IMG/VR virus record: IMGVR_UViG_3300022926_000094
Span: 1 to 27,313 of that record
Length of the DNA stretch: 27,313 nucleotides
Source: a virus
Direction: 5' to 3' (one strand)
The notes under the pieces are model-generated. The model did not search any database, was not told the DNA's origin, and saw only the letters and a program-made list of their open reading frames with translations. Shown here piece by piece: positions 12,743-21,735 of this stretch. The stretch's first letter is position 1; the number at the start of each line of letters is the position of its first letter. The position numbers and the translations under genes were made by a program.

Positions 12743-15061
12743 GTGGCAAATACAATTAAGTTAAAACGCTCTAGTACAACTGGAGACACTCCTACTACAG
12801 GTCAAATGGAATTAGGTGAAATTGCTGTTAATACTTTTGACGGTAAATTATTTATTCGTGGTAATAACGGTAGCGATTTTGTTAATGAAATTTCATCTAT
12901 TACTCAAGGCGGTGGCAGTAATGCTGACACCTTAGATAATTTAGATAGTAGTCAATTTCTTAGAAGTGATGCTAATGATACTGCTACTGGTAATATTGAT
13001 TTTACTGGTGATTTAACTAAAGACAGCAATACTGTTTGGCATAATGGTAATCAACCTTTTTATATTGCTACTAATACTAATACTGTAGCAGGAGTATGGA
13101 AAGCTTCTATATCAGAAGTTACAGCTTATGAAGATGGGCAGTTAATTGCTTTTTATCCAAATAAAATTGATGGTTCTGGTTCAGGAACAACTTTTGAAAT
13201 AAACAGTCTTGGTGCTAAAACAGTTACTCGCCCAGATTATTCAACAAGTGCAATAACTACTCATTATGACGGAACTAATTTAATATTTTTACGTTATGTT
13301 GGTGATGATGATTATTTTATTGTACACGCTGATTACAATTCAACAGATGATTATCGTGTTCGTTGGAACAGTTATGTTACTGTAAATAATAGTTCAGGAT
13401 CAGGAGTAGCTGTTTATGGTTATCAGTTACTTATGGAAGGCGCAGACGGTAAGTTTTACCCGGTCACTGAAGGCGGCTCTACAGGTAATACCAACGCTGT
13501 CTCTACTGCTGAATTGCGGGTTGGCGGAACAATTCTTTATTATGAAAGTAGTACTGATAGAAATGCAAATACAACTGCTCCTTGGGGTGTTTTGTATGAA
13601 AGCATTGCTTCAGGAAATATGGAATACTGGAATAATAGGGATTCTGGTTGGGCTACTACATATCGGCCAATTTATTTAGTTGCAACTATTAACTCTAACG
13701 GTAATTTTGTTCTTGACAACACTTCATATACTAGCTTCCTGACACAAGACTTGCCTACATCTGATGATAATAAATATTATATTCGTATTGGATGGATGCA
13801 AGATAACTATGACGATTGGCGACTAGAGATTAATCATCCAATCTATGTGTATAAAGACGGCATGGTACGTGAATGGGGTGGTTATGCTAGTAACTCTGAT
13901 AAGCTTGATAATCAAACAGGTAGTTATTATTTAGATTACAATAATTTTTCTAATACACCTACTGCTTCAGAAATACTAACAGATATTAAAACTGTTGATG
14001 GTTCTGGATCAGGATTAGATGCTGATACAGTAGATAGTTTACATGCTTCTTCGTTTTTAAGGTCTGATGCTGCAGATACTGCAACGGGACAAATTGTTTT
14101 TAATGATGGTAATGCTAATCCAATTGAATTACAAAGAAACTCTCAAGTTGGTATAGAATTTAATGATACTAGCACTGGAAGTCGTTATCTAGGTGTTAAT
14201 AGTGGAACTTTATATTATGGTGGTAATTTAAATCATGGTATAAATAATAAAGTATGGCACGAAGGCAATGATGGTTCAGGTTCAGGATTAGATGCTGATA
14301 CCGTCGATGGGTTGCAGGCCACTGCGTTTGCGACAGCAGCACAAGGTACAACAGCCGACAACGCACTACCGAAAGCTGGCGGCACGATGACTGGCGATTT
14401 GACAATCGAGGATTCTATTCTTGAGGTCGGCAATAAGTCAGGAGACAACTACTTAGAGATTCAGCATAGCGAAAGCGATACAGCAGGGTTTACTTCTCAA
14501 TTTAACAATATGAGTAGATTTTCGAATCTACAAGGAACAACAAATCAATACGTCGTACTAGCTGACACAGGCACCGGTAATTCAAACACATTATTTGGGG
14601 TTTCTATTTCTAGTGATGGCGGGAGTAATTTTAGTAAAAAATTAAATCTTACTGGTGAAGGCGACTTATATATCGGGACAGCAGGAACTTCAAAAGTTTT
14701 AACGACTGCTGACGAAGGCACTGGAAATGGCCTAGACGCCGATACTCTTGATGGTATTCAAGCTTCTGCGTTTGTTCAAAATTTATCTGATTTAAGTATT
14801 ACATCAACAGCATCAGAATTAAATATATTAGATGTATCTACACAATCCCCTACAGATGGACAAGCATTAACTTATAGTACTGCTAATGGTTTAGAATGGG
14901 GATCTGTTGCTAGTGATAGTCCTTTTGTAGAAAATGATCAAACTATTACAACAAGTTACACAGTAGCATCTGGAAAAAATGCACAAGGGATTGGACCTAT
15001 TACTATTAGTAATGGAGCCATAATTACTGTTTCAACAGGAAGTAAATTGGTAATCACATAA
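12743..15061 (+). CDS. Long tail fibre with Mtd-type N-terminus and LDxLD repeats
   Basis: The product is 772 aa, with a GTG start after AAGGAG. Residues 1-50 are a second Mtd-type attachment domain, close to that of the preceding gene. Shaft repeats of the form DADTxDxLxASxF occur at about 62-76, 426-442, 517-532 and 665-679, often followed by a TGxIxFxxG strand. Residues 105-240 are a beta-sandwich domain (IAFYPNKIDGSGSGTTFEIN) seen in other fibres, and 365-400 carry VYKDGMVREWGGY and SYYLDYNNF. The last 45 residues (QTITTSYTVASGKNAQGIGP, ending GSKLVIT) are a common marine-phage fibre end. Base composition jumps inside the gene around 14285-14450. Confidence 0.78.
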   Translation: MANTIKLKRSSTTGDTPTTGQMELGEIAVNTFDGKLFIRGNNGSDFVNEISSITQGGGSNADTLDNLDSSQFLRSDANDTATGNIDFTGDLTKDSNTVWHNGNQPFYIATNTNTVAGVWKASISEVTAYEDGQLIAFYPNKIDGSGSGTTFEINSLGAKTVTRPDYSTSAITTHYDGTNLIFLRYVGDDDYFIVHADYNSTDDYRVRWNSYVTVNNSSGSGVAVYGYQLLMEGADGKFYPVTEGGSTGNTNAVSTAELRVGGTILYYESSTDRNANTTAPWGVLYESIASGNMEYWNNRDSGWATTYRPIYLVATINSNGNFVLDNTSYTSFLTQDLPTSDDNKYYIRIGWMQDNYDDWRLEINHPIYVYKDGMVREWGGYASNSDKLDNQTGSYYLDYNNFSNTPTASEILTDIKTVDGSGSGLDADTVDSLHASSFLRSDAADTATGQIVFNDGNANPIELQRNSQVGIEFNDTSTGSRYLGVNSGTLYYGGNLNHGINNKVWHEGNDGSGSGLDADTVDGLQATAFATAAQGTTADNALPKAGGTMTGDLTIEDSILEVGNKSGDNYLEIQHSESDTAGFTSQFNNMSRFSNLQGTTNQYVVLADTGTGNSNTLFGVSISSDGGSNFSKKLNLTGEGDLYIGTAGTSKVLTTADEGTGNGLDADTLDGIQASAFVQNLSDLSITSTASELNILDVSTQSPTDGQALTYSTANGLEWGSVASDSPFVENDQTITTSYTVASGKNAQGIGPITISNGAIITVSTGSKLVIT
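13997..14035 (+). repeat. Direct repeat in fibre gene, copy 1
   Basis: These 39 bases encode DGSGSGLDADTVD and recur with a few mismatches at 14270-14308. A more diverged third copy lies near 14719. They are DNA-level repeats within one gene and could mediate deletion, duplication or exchange of the segment between them. Confidence 0.7.
14270..14308 (+). repeat. Direct repeat in fibre gene, copy 2
   Basis: This is the second copy of the 39-base repeat at 13997-14035, encoding the same DGSGSGLDADTVD residues. The change to higher GC begins at this copy, which makes it a likely recombination joint. Confidence 0.7.
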
Positions 15062-15076
15062 AGAGAGTTAGAAAGA

Positions 15077-15496
15077 ATGAGTGTTACAATTAACGGTACA
15101 ACAGGTATTACAACCGTTGACCTAACTGCTTCAGGAGATGTTTCTGTTACAGGAACTATTACAGCATCCGGAGATATAGATGTGTCTGGAGCTGCAACAG
15201 GTACTATTACAACAGATAATGATTTATCTTTTGATATGTCAGCAGGAAATAATTTTAAGTGTACTCCAACTGCTAATGGTACTCTTACATTTACTAATAT
15301 TACTTCAGGACAATCTGGAAATATTTGGTTAGATAATAGTAGTGGTTATACAATTAGTGCATCTAGTGCTGTTTATATGTCAGCAAGTGATGTAACTACT
15401 ATAAGCACTGCAGGTATTTATTTTATGAGTTATTATTCAGATGGAACTAATATAGCAGTAGCAGTTACACCTGCTATTACTTCAGGGGGCGTATAG
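15077..15496 (+). CDS. Small fibre-like protein, 139 aa, paralogue of the protein at 25411-25845
   Basis: The product is a 139-aa all-beta protein. The N-terminal part has short shaft repeats (VTINGTTGITTVDLTASGDV, then SVTGTITASGDIDVSG). Residues about 50-130 form a domain (MSAGNNFKCTPTANGTLTF, TNITSGQSGNIWLDNSSG, YTISASS) that recurs in the product of 25411-25845. The type is familiar from phage fibre caps and from small proteins following fibres. AGAGAG lies before the ATG. The stop shares a base with the GTG of the next gene, so expression is coupled to the large LamG protein. Confidence 0.65.
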   Translation: MSVTINGTTGITTVDLTASGDVSVTGTITASGDIDVSGAATGTITTDNDLSFDMSAGNNFKCTPTANGTLTFTNITSGQSGNIWLDNSSGYTISASSAVYMSASDVTTISTAGIYFMSYYSDGTNIAVAVTPAITSGGV

Positions 15497-18400
15497 TGGC
15501 ATTAATACAAGGAACAGCACATAAAGGTTCAGTCAGTGGCTTCTACCCGAAGACCATTGAAGGATCGCTACGGTTTAACGATGATGACACTGCGTCCCTG
15601 AATTGGACTCCTGACAGTGCAGGTGATCGTACAACGTGGACATGGAGTGGTTGGGTTAAGCGTGGGACTGTGGGAACAAACGCCAAACTGTTTCACTCTT
15701 TTGGCCCCGGAGGTTTTGGTATTGAGGGAGGCATAGCGTTTGATACTTCAAATAGAATAGATTTTTTATTTGACTATAACGGCGGTTCGAGACTCCGATT
15801 AGTTACAACTGCGGTCTTTCGTGACGTATCATCGTGGTATCATATACAAGTTGTTGCTGACACTTCTAATGGAACCACAACGGATCGACTACGGCTGTAT
15901 GTGAATGGTCAGCGAGTAACTAACTTTTCTACTTCAAACTATCCATCTACATCTTCTTATCAAGGCACTTTAAACCAAGCCTACGCTCACGGAATAGGTG
16001 CAACCGCAACACCGTCTGCACACTTTGACGGCTACCTAGCCGAAGTTCACTTCACAGACGGTACAGCCTACGATGCTGATGCGTTCGGTGAGTTTAAGAA
16101 CGGTGTGTGGGTGGCTAAGACTCCAGATGTCACCTACGGTACGAATGGGTTCTACCTTCCCTTAACAGACGATACAGAGGTTGAGGCGTTCAATACTGTT
16201 TTGTATCGAGGTGATGGCTCTGGAAATCAAAGCATTACCGGCATGGGAATGAATGCCGATCTTTACTGGATTAAACGTAGAGATGCGGCAGGTGGTTGGA
16301 ACTGTGTTGACGCTATTCGTGGAACAAGTAAACGGTTAGAATTACATGGTACTGGTGGCGATTATAACCAAACTGTTTTGCAATCTTTTGATTCTGATGG
16401 CTTTACAACAGGTGTTACAGGCGTAGGCGAATCAGGCGGGTCTTATGTAGCCTTTGGATGGGACGCAGGAGCTAACAACACTGTCACTAATCATTCGTCT
16501 GTGATGTACACTGGCACCGGAGCTACACAGCCAATCACTGGCATGGGTTTTCAGCCTGATTTGGTGTGGGTAAAGTCAAGAACAACCGCTTCACACGGGG
16601 CTTTGTTTGATTCCGTGCGGGGTTCAACTAGTATTTTAATAACAAGTTTGACTAACGCTCAAGGAGTTCAAACAGATGGATCAATCCAATCATTTGATGC
16701 GGATGGGTTCACATTAAATCTTGACGTAAACACTGGTAGTTCAAACTTCTCTGGAAGGAACTACGTTGCTTGGGGGTGGAAAGCAGGAGACTCCAACGTA
16801 TCCAATACTGATGGCACGATAACCTCCACAGTACGGGCTAATGATACCTATGGCTTCTCGATTGTTTCTTATACTGGTAACGGTACAGCAGGAGCTACTG
16901 TGGGGCATGGCTTAAGTTCTGCTCCAGATTTTGTAATTACTAAACGCATAGATTCAACTGGAAACTGGTTTGCTACACATTCTTCATTAAGCGCAGATGG
17001 TAAAGTAATTTATTTAAACTTAACCAATGGAGAAGCTACTTCCACAGCTATATGGAACGACACAGCACCAGACGCTTCAACATTTACGCTAGGAGATGGT
17101 AATAGTAATAATTCTGGAGGCACTTTTATTTCCTACTGTTGGCACGATGTCACTGGCAAGCAAAAGTTTGGCTCTTATACTGGTGGAACAGACGGTCAAA
17201 AGATAACAACGGGATTCCGCCCCGGATTTGTGTTAATTAAACGCACAAGTTCTTCCGGCGACTCTTGGGCAATTTTTGATAGCTCTCGCTCGCCAATTAA
17301 CGATGGAAGCACTGAATACTTGTTTGCTAATACAAATGCCGCAGAAGCATCCGCCAGTAATCGGGGCGTTAATTTTGTTAGCGACGGTTTTGAGCTTGTA
17401 GGAACTGACGGTTTTATCAATCAATCTGGCACATACATCTACGCCGCATTTGCAGGAAGCTACTCAGACTACATCACTGACTACAACACAGATGGTACTG
17501 TTGACAGCCGTGTGAAAGCTGATGATACCACTGGGTTTAGTGTTGTTTCATGGCAAGGGGACGGTACAACAAACGGTACATTCGGTCATGGCCTGTCGTC
17601 TGCCCCAGACTTTATTGTTGCCAAAGACAGGGATTCTAACTCAGTTAATAACAACTGGCATATTTGGCATACAAGCCTTAGTTCTACGACTCATAACCTT
17701 AACTTTACAACGGGTGCTGAGTCTAATGTAGCAACAGCCACATCTTATGGTGGTATAGGCGATCCTTCAGCAACAACAATTAAGGCTGTGTCTGGCACCG
17801 TAGATAGTCGAACAATGAATGAATCTGGTGACAGATATATCGCCTACTGTTGGACAGAAACTTCCGGTGTATCAAAGTTTGGTTCTTACGCAGGTAATGC
17901 AACTTCAGTAGACCTTGGGTTTAATCCTGCATTTATATTGATTAAACGTATTACAGGTACGGCTAAAGATTGGTGGGTGTTTGATAACACAAGAGAAGTT
18001 GATGGTCAGTTTGGAAATTATTTATCACCAAACCAATCTTACAGCGAACAAACAGTAGCATCTGCCATATCTGTCAGCGGTAACACAATTACATTCCCAA
18101 ATAATTGGGACAGTTCGCACGATGGATCATCCTCAAGCACATACATCTATGCCGCCTTTGCAGACACACGAGAAGCAGCCTTCTGGTTAGATCAGTCTGG
18201 TGAGGACAACGATTGGCAACCAGTCAACCTAGACCATAACGATACGGTGTTGGATAGTCCGACGGATAACTTTGCGACGTTAAATCCGCTTGTTGCAGGA
18301 AATGTCACTTTGTCTGATGGAAACCTAAAGTATCAACACACAGGTAGTTGGACAACAACAGAAGCGTACTCAACAATTGCAATACCGGAAGGTTTAAAGT

Positions 18401-18774
18401 TTTACTTTGAGGTTTTTCAAAATAGTGTGGGTGGGGCCGGCACTTATTGCGGGGTTGGTATCACCTCTAATACAACTACTTCAACAACCCCCTATAACGG
18501 AGTTGGTGGTTGGGTTTATTTAAATACTGGAGCCATAAATCACGATTCAACCACGTTATCTACTGAATCATCTTACACCACTGGAGATACTATTGGTGTG
18601 GCTGTGGACAGAGAAAATGGAACCGTTAAGTTTTACAAAAACAACACGTTGGAATACACCGTTTCAGATTCGGACATATCTACTGGAAATCTATTTTTTA
18701 CAGTATTTGCGTACACGGGAACAATGACGACAAACTTCGGTCAACAACCATTCAAATACAATCCACCGGAATAA
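15496..18774 (+). CDS. Large receptor-binding-type protein: LamG-like, six repeats, SPRY-like
   Basis: The product is 1092 aa with a GTG start overlapping the upstream stop. Residues about 24-225 form a LamG/concanavalin-like sandwich (TWSGWVKRG, then WYHIQVVADT, LYVNGQ and FDGYLAEVHF). Six tandem repeats follow at roughly 235-325, 335-430, 453-553, 557-655, 680-788 and 793-890. Each has a YTGNG/YxGD start, a PDxVxxKR strand and a YVAWGW or YIYAAF end, a unit I recall as DUF7483 in marine phages. A linker (SPTDNFATLNPL, about 921-932) leads to a SPRY-like domain at 933-1085 (FYFEVFQ, CGVGIT, VKFYKNN). It probably binds a host surface glycan or protein; this is inferred from the folds. The gene is richer in C and G than its neighbours from about base 15530. 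Confidence 0.75.
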   Translation: MALIQGTAHKGSVSGFYPKTIEGSLRFNDDDTASLNWTPDSAGDRTTWTWSGWVKRGTVGTNAKLFHSFGPGGFGIEGGIAFDTSNRIDFLFDYNGGSRLRLVTTAVFRDVSSWYHIQVVADTSNGTTTDRLRLYVNGQRVTNFSTSNYPSTSSYQGTLNQAYAHGIGATATPSAHFDGYLAEVHFTDGTAYDADAFGEFKNGVWVAKTPDVTYGTNGFYLPLTDDTEVEAFNTVLYRGDGSGNQSITGMGMNADLYWIKRRDAAGGWNCVDAIRGTSKRLELHGTGGDYNQTVLQSFDSDGFTTGVTGVGESGGSYVAFGWDAGANNTVTNHSSVMYTGTGATQPITGMGFQPDLVWVKSRTTASHGALFDSVRGSTSILITSLTNAQGVQTDGSIQSFDADGFTLNLDVNTGSSNFSGRNYVAWGWKAGDSNVSNTDGTITSTVRANDTYGFSIVSYTGNGTAGATVGHGLSSAPDFVITKRIDSTGNWFATHSSLSADGKVIYLNLTNGEATSTAIWNDTAPDASTFTLGDGNSNNSGGTFISYCWHDVTGKQKFGSYTGGTDGQKITTGFRPGFVLIKRTSSSGDSWAIFDSSRSPINDGSTEYLFANTNAAEASASNRGVNFVSDGFELVGTDGFINQSGTYIYAAFAGSYSDYITDYNTDGTVDSRVKADDTTGFSVVSWQGDGTTNGTFGHGLSSAPDFIVAKDRDSNSVNNNWHIWHTSLSSTTHNLNFTTGAESNVATATSYGGIGDPSATTIKAVSGTVDSRTMNESGDRYIAYCWTETSGVSKFGSYAGNATSVDLGFNPAFILIKRITGTAKDWWVFDNTREVDGQFGNYLSPNQSYSEQTVASAISVSGNTITFPNNWDSSHDGSSSSTYIYAAFADTREAAFWLDQSGEDNDWQPVNLDHNDTVLDSPTDNFATLNPLVAGNVTLSDGNLKYQHTGSWTTTEAYSTIAIPEGLKFYFEVFQNSVGGAGTYCGVGITSNTTTSTTPYNGVGGWVYLNTGAINHDSTTLSTESSYTTGDTIGVAVDRENGTVKFYKNNTLEYTVSDSDISTGNLFFTVFAYTGTMTTNFGQQPFKYNPPE
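18253..18281 (+). repeat. Shared 29-base linker, copy 1
   Basis: These 29 bases, encoding part of SPTDNFATLN, match 19698-19726 with only two mismatches although the surrounding genes are diverged. The copy immediately precedes the SPRY-like domain in both genes, marking a conserved module joint. Confidence 0.75.
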
Positions 18775-18785
18775 GGAGATAACAT

Positions 18786-21197
18786 ATGGCTTATAATAAA
18801 CTAAGCACAGCCAACCTACCCGATCCTGCGATTGATCCTGCACAGAACAAACTCCCTGCAAAGTATTTCGACACCTTCCCCTATACAGGTAATGGTAGTG
18901 GATTACAGGTAGGGGATGTGATTAAGAAACCTGCTGATACGATTGATATCAGTAACTCGATAATCGTTGAAAGCGGTGATTCTTTAGATTTCACTCATTC
19001 TGCTGCAACTGATGATGAAAGAAGAACTTGGATATACTCAACTTGGGTAAAAAGAAGTAAATCTGACAACCTAACTATGCTTCTTTATCAAATGGTTGAT
19101 GATTTTACTGGCTCTGATGGAGTTTATTTTAATATTCAGTTCCAACTAGATAATACAGTCAGATGTTCAGTTAGACCAAGCTCAGGTAATGATTTCTGGT
19201 GGGCAACCGCTAGAAAGATCACCGATTCGAACTGGCATCATATTGTTGTAAAGTTTGATTCAACGCAAGCGAGTCGTGAAGATGGGTGCCAAATTTGGAT
19301 TGACGGCGTTCTTGAAAATCTTACCTTTACTGGTACGTATACTCAAAACATGCTTTCACCTCTTGGTGCTACAACTGGCGGTGACCAAACAACTCAGCAA
19401 AGCTATAACATAATGACTATGAATCGGCAATATTGGCTTGGATCTTGGATATATAATACAGGAAGATATTATCTTGCTGAAACACATCTTGTTATGGGAA
19501 CAGCTCTTGACGCAAACACGTTCGGAACATTCGACGCTAACGGCATTTGGATTCCACAGACTCCATCAGTAACTTATGGAACTAACGGTTTCCATCTAGA
19601 CTTCTCTGACAACACAAGCACAACTACGCTTGGTGAAGATCAGGCAGGTTCTAACGACTGGACGCTGAACAACCTTGCGACAACAGATCAGGTGGATGAT
19701 AGTCCGACTGATAACTTTGCTACGTTGAATTCTGTGGACTCTTACCCTAGCGCACATACATTTTCTGAGGGCAATCTTAGATGCACCCACAATTCTGGAA
19801 CGTGGCGTAATGCAAGAACAGGAGTACGAGTTACCAGTGGGCAATGGTATTGGGAAACTGTTTATGAGTCTGTGTCTGGTGCGGGTGGTTTTGCTTATGG
19901 TGTTGGTAATGAACTTTTAACTAACTCTGATAATCCTTTTACCAATTATGCGGTTGTCTACAATGGAATAACTTCCGGAACAATTGTACAAGACGGCACA
20001 ACGGTAAATACAGGAACATCTTGGACTGCCGGTGACGTAATGGGCTTGGCTCTTGATATTGATGCAAGGACTGTTAAGTTCTACAAAGAAGGTACGTTGG
20101 TGTACACAGCTACTTCAATCACTGGAACAGAGTTTTATCCAATTGTTTCAGCAAGTGCGACAGGTGCAACTCATTCAGTAGTCAACTTCGGTCAACGAGC
20201 CTTTGAGGAAACACCACCAACAGGCTACCTAGCCCTCTCCGAAAACAACATTACAGTCGATGAGACAAACATGGAGTCGCCTGACTTTGTGTGGATTAAG
20301 AACCGTGAACAAGCAGACCAACATCACCTGTACGACAGTGTTCGTGGTGTGCAGAAGGCGTTGTACTCAAACGTAACCACAGCAGAAACAAACGAGCCAA
20401 ACGGATTACTAGATTTTAATGCGAATGGATTTACTGTCGGCTCTGAGGTTGAAGTCAACACATTAAATGAAGACTACGTTGCATGGACATGGAAGGCTGG
20501 TGGCACAGCAGTCGAAAACACAGATGGCTCTATCACTTCACAGGTAAGTGCGAATACGGAGTCTGGGTTTAGTATTGTGAGTTATACGGGTGCGGGCGGT
20601 GTATCCACAATAGGTCACGGACTCGACGTAGCACCTGAAGTATTTTTTGTCAAAAACAGAAGCCAAGCTAGTGATTGGGAAGGGTACTTTGCGGCATTAG
20701 GAAATACATCACGTATTGTTCTTAATTTAACCGCCGCCGCATCAACTGGAATTAACGGGTGGAACAGCACTTCTCCGACAGCTACCGTTTTTACATTAAA
20801 CGGCGGTGTAGCGGGTAATACAAACGGTAATGACCATATCGCCTACTGCTTTCACAGTGTCGATGGATTTTCAAAGTTTGGCTCATACACCGGCAACGGT
20901 AGTACAGATGGCCCATTTGTGTACACAGGGTTTAAACCTGCTTTTGTGATGGTTAAAGCAACTTCTGGTTCAGAAAGTTGGAACATTGTTGATACAAATA
21001 GAAATACTTATAACGGTGCTAAAACGCTTTTGTACGCTAATTTAAGTAACGCTGAAGCAAATGCGACAAATGGTGTAGATTTACTATCTAATGGTTTTAA
21101 ACCTAGAGATAACATTGGCAATTACAACTCTAGTGGAGTCACGTACATCTACATGGCCTTTGCCGAAAACCCATTTAAATACTCAAACGCTCGATAG
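18786..21197 (+). CDS. Receptor-binding-type protein: LamG-like, SPRY-like, three repeats
   Basis: The product is 803 aa with AAGGAG before the ATG. Residues 1-55 (AYNKLSTANLPDPAIDPAQN, then FDTFPYTGNGSGLQVGDVI) are probably the virion-attachment part. A LamG-like domain spans about 58-275 (TWIYSTWVKRS, then WHHIVVKFDS, QIWIDG). The linker SPTDNFATLN (306-315) leads to a SPRY-like domain at 316-470 (WYWETVYE, VKFYKEG, VNFGQRAF). Three repeats follow at about 495-570, 594-692 and 696-795, ending AFAENPFKYSNAR. It uses the same module set as the 1092-aa protein, but with SPRY before the repeats. Both are probably host-binding tail proteins, possibly alternative or layered. Confidence 0.75.
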   Translation: MAYNKLSTANLPDPAIDPAQNKLPAKYFDTFPYTGNGSGLQVGDVIKKPADTIDISNSIIVESGDSLDFTHSAATDDERRTWIYSTWVKRSKSDNLTMLLYQMVDDFTGSDGVYFNIQFQLDNTVRCSVRPSSGNDFWWATARKITDSNWHHIVVKFDSTQASREDGCQIWIDGVLENLTFTGTYTQNMLSPLGATTGGDQTTQQSYNIMTMNRQYWLGSWIYNTGRYYLAETHLVMGTALDANTFGTFDANGIWIPQTPSVTYGTNGFHLDFSDNTSTTTLGEDQAGSNDWTLNNLATTDQVDDSPTDNFATLNSVDSYPSAHTFSEGNLRCTHNSGTWRNARTGVRVTSGQWYWETVYESVSGAGGFAYGVGNELLTNSDNPFTNYAVVYNGITSGTIVQDGTTVNTGTSWTAGDVMGLALDIDARTVKFYKEGTLVYTATSITGTEFYPIVSASATGATHSVVNFGQRAFEETPPTGYLALSENNITVDETNMESPDFVWIKNREQADQHHLYDSVRGVQKALYSNVTTAETNEPNGLLDFNANGFTVGSEVEVNTLNEDYVAWTWKAGGTAVENTDGSITSQVSANTESGFSIVSYTGAGGVSTIGHGLDVAPEVFFVKNRSQASDWEGYFAALGNTSRIVLNLTAAASTGINGWNSTSPTATVFTLNGGVAGNTNGNDHIAYCFHSVDGFSKFGSYTGNGSTDGPFVYTGFKPAFVMVKATSGSESWNIVDTNRNTYNGAKTLLYANLSNAEANATNGVDLLSNGFKPRDNIGNYNSSGVTYIYMAFAENPFKYSNAR
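19698..19726 (+). repeat. Shared 29-base linker, copy 2
   Basis: This is the second copy of the linker at 18253-18281, with two mismatches. It lies between the LamG-like and SPRY-like modules of the 803-aa protein. Confidence 0.75.
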
Positions 21198-21210
21198 GAG
21201 ATAACGAACA

Positions 21211-21720
21211 ATGTGGACTTACACAGGTCTAAGAATTAGAGAAGGCACTAGCTGGAAAAATAATGAAGGAATTACTCATCCAGCTCAATGGTCCTCTAAA
21301 TGGACTCTAGAAGAAAAAACATCTGCAGGATTAGTCTGGGTAGACGATCCTGTCCAGCACGATTCACGCTTCTATACTGGTGATGGTACTCCGAAGGCAC
21401 TTGATGATACAGGCAGTGGTGAAACACTTGTCAAGGGACTCAAGAGTGTCGCAATTGATATTGTCAAGGCACAGGCATCAGGATTCTTACAGCCAACAGA
21501 CTGGATGGTCATCAAGGCAGCTGAGGTTGCGGACTACACTGTCCCTTCCGAAGTGACAACCTACCGTGCGGCAGTCAGAACAGCCTCTAACACGATTGAG
21601 ACAGCGATCAATGGTGCGGCAGACCATGATGCATTTATAGCATTATATAATACGCCAGTAGATGCTGAAGGTATGCCGACAGGTAACGCACCTATTAATG
21701 ATTGGCCTAATCAAATTTAA
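21211..21720 (+). CDS. Putative tail-fibre chaperone or fibre-associated protein, 169 aa
   Basis: The product is 169 aa with AGGAG before the ATG. The N-terminal half is beta-rich (YTGLRIREGTSWKNNEGITH, then PAQWSSKWTLEEKTSAGLVW). Residues about 105-140 (SGFLQPTDWMVIKAAEVADY, then VPSEVTTYRAAVRTASNTIE) have the pattern of phage tail assembly chaperones: 'L..TDW', a gap, then 'YR..vR' in a helix. It follows the fibre genes, as such chaperones often do. The first and last 100 bases are AT-rich like the rest of the genome, while the middle is GC-richer like the preceding fibre genes. It could instead be a small virion protein. Confidence 0.55.
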   Translation: MWTYTGLRIREGTSWKNNEGITHPAQWSSKWTLEEKTSAGLVWVDDPVQHDSRFYTGDGTPKALDDTGSGETLVKGLKSVAIDIVKAQASGFLQPTDWMVIKAAEVADYTVPSEVTTYRAAVRTASNTIETAINGAADHDAFIALYNTPVDAEGMPTGNAPINDWPNQI

Positions 21721-21735
21721 TTTAAGGAGTCAGAT

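Noticed and set aside
17196-17424. Minus-strand frames of 63-74 aa in the LamG protein gene
   Set aside because: They are antisense shadows in two frames over the GC-richer repeats, with no ribosome site or context.
12743-21197. Diversity-generating retroelement targeting the Mtd-type fibre genes
   Set aside because: The Mtd-like similarity is only in the N-terminal attachment domain. No reverse transcriptase, template repeat or lectin-type variable region is visible in the window.
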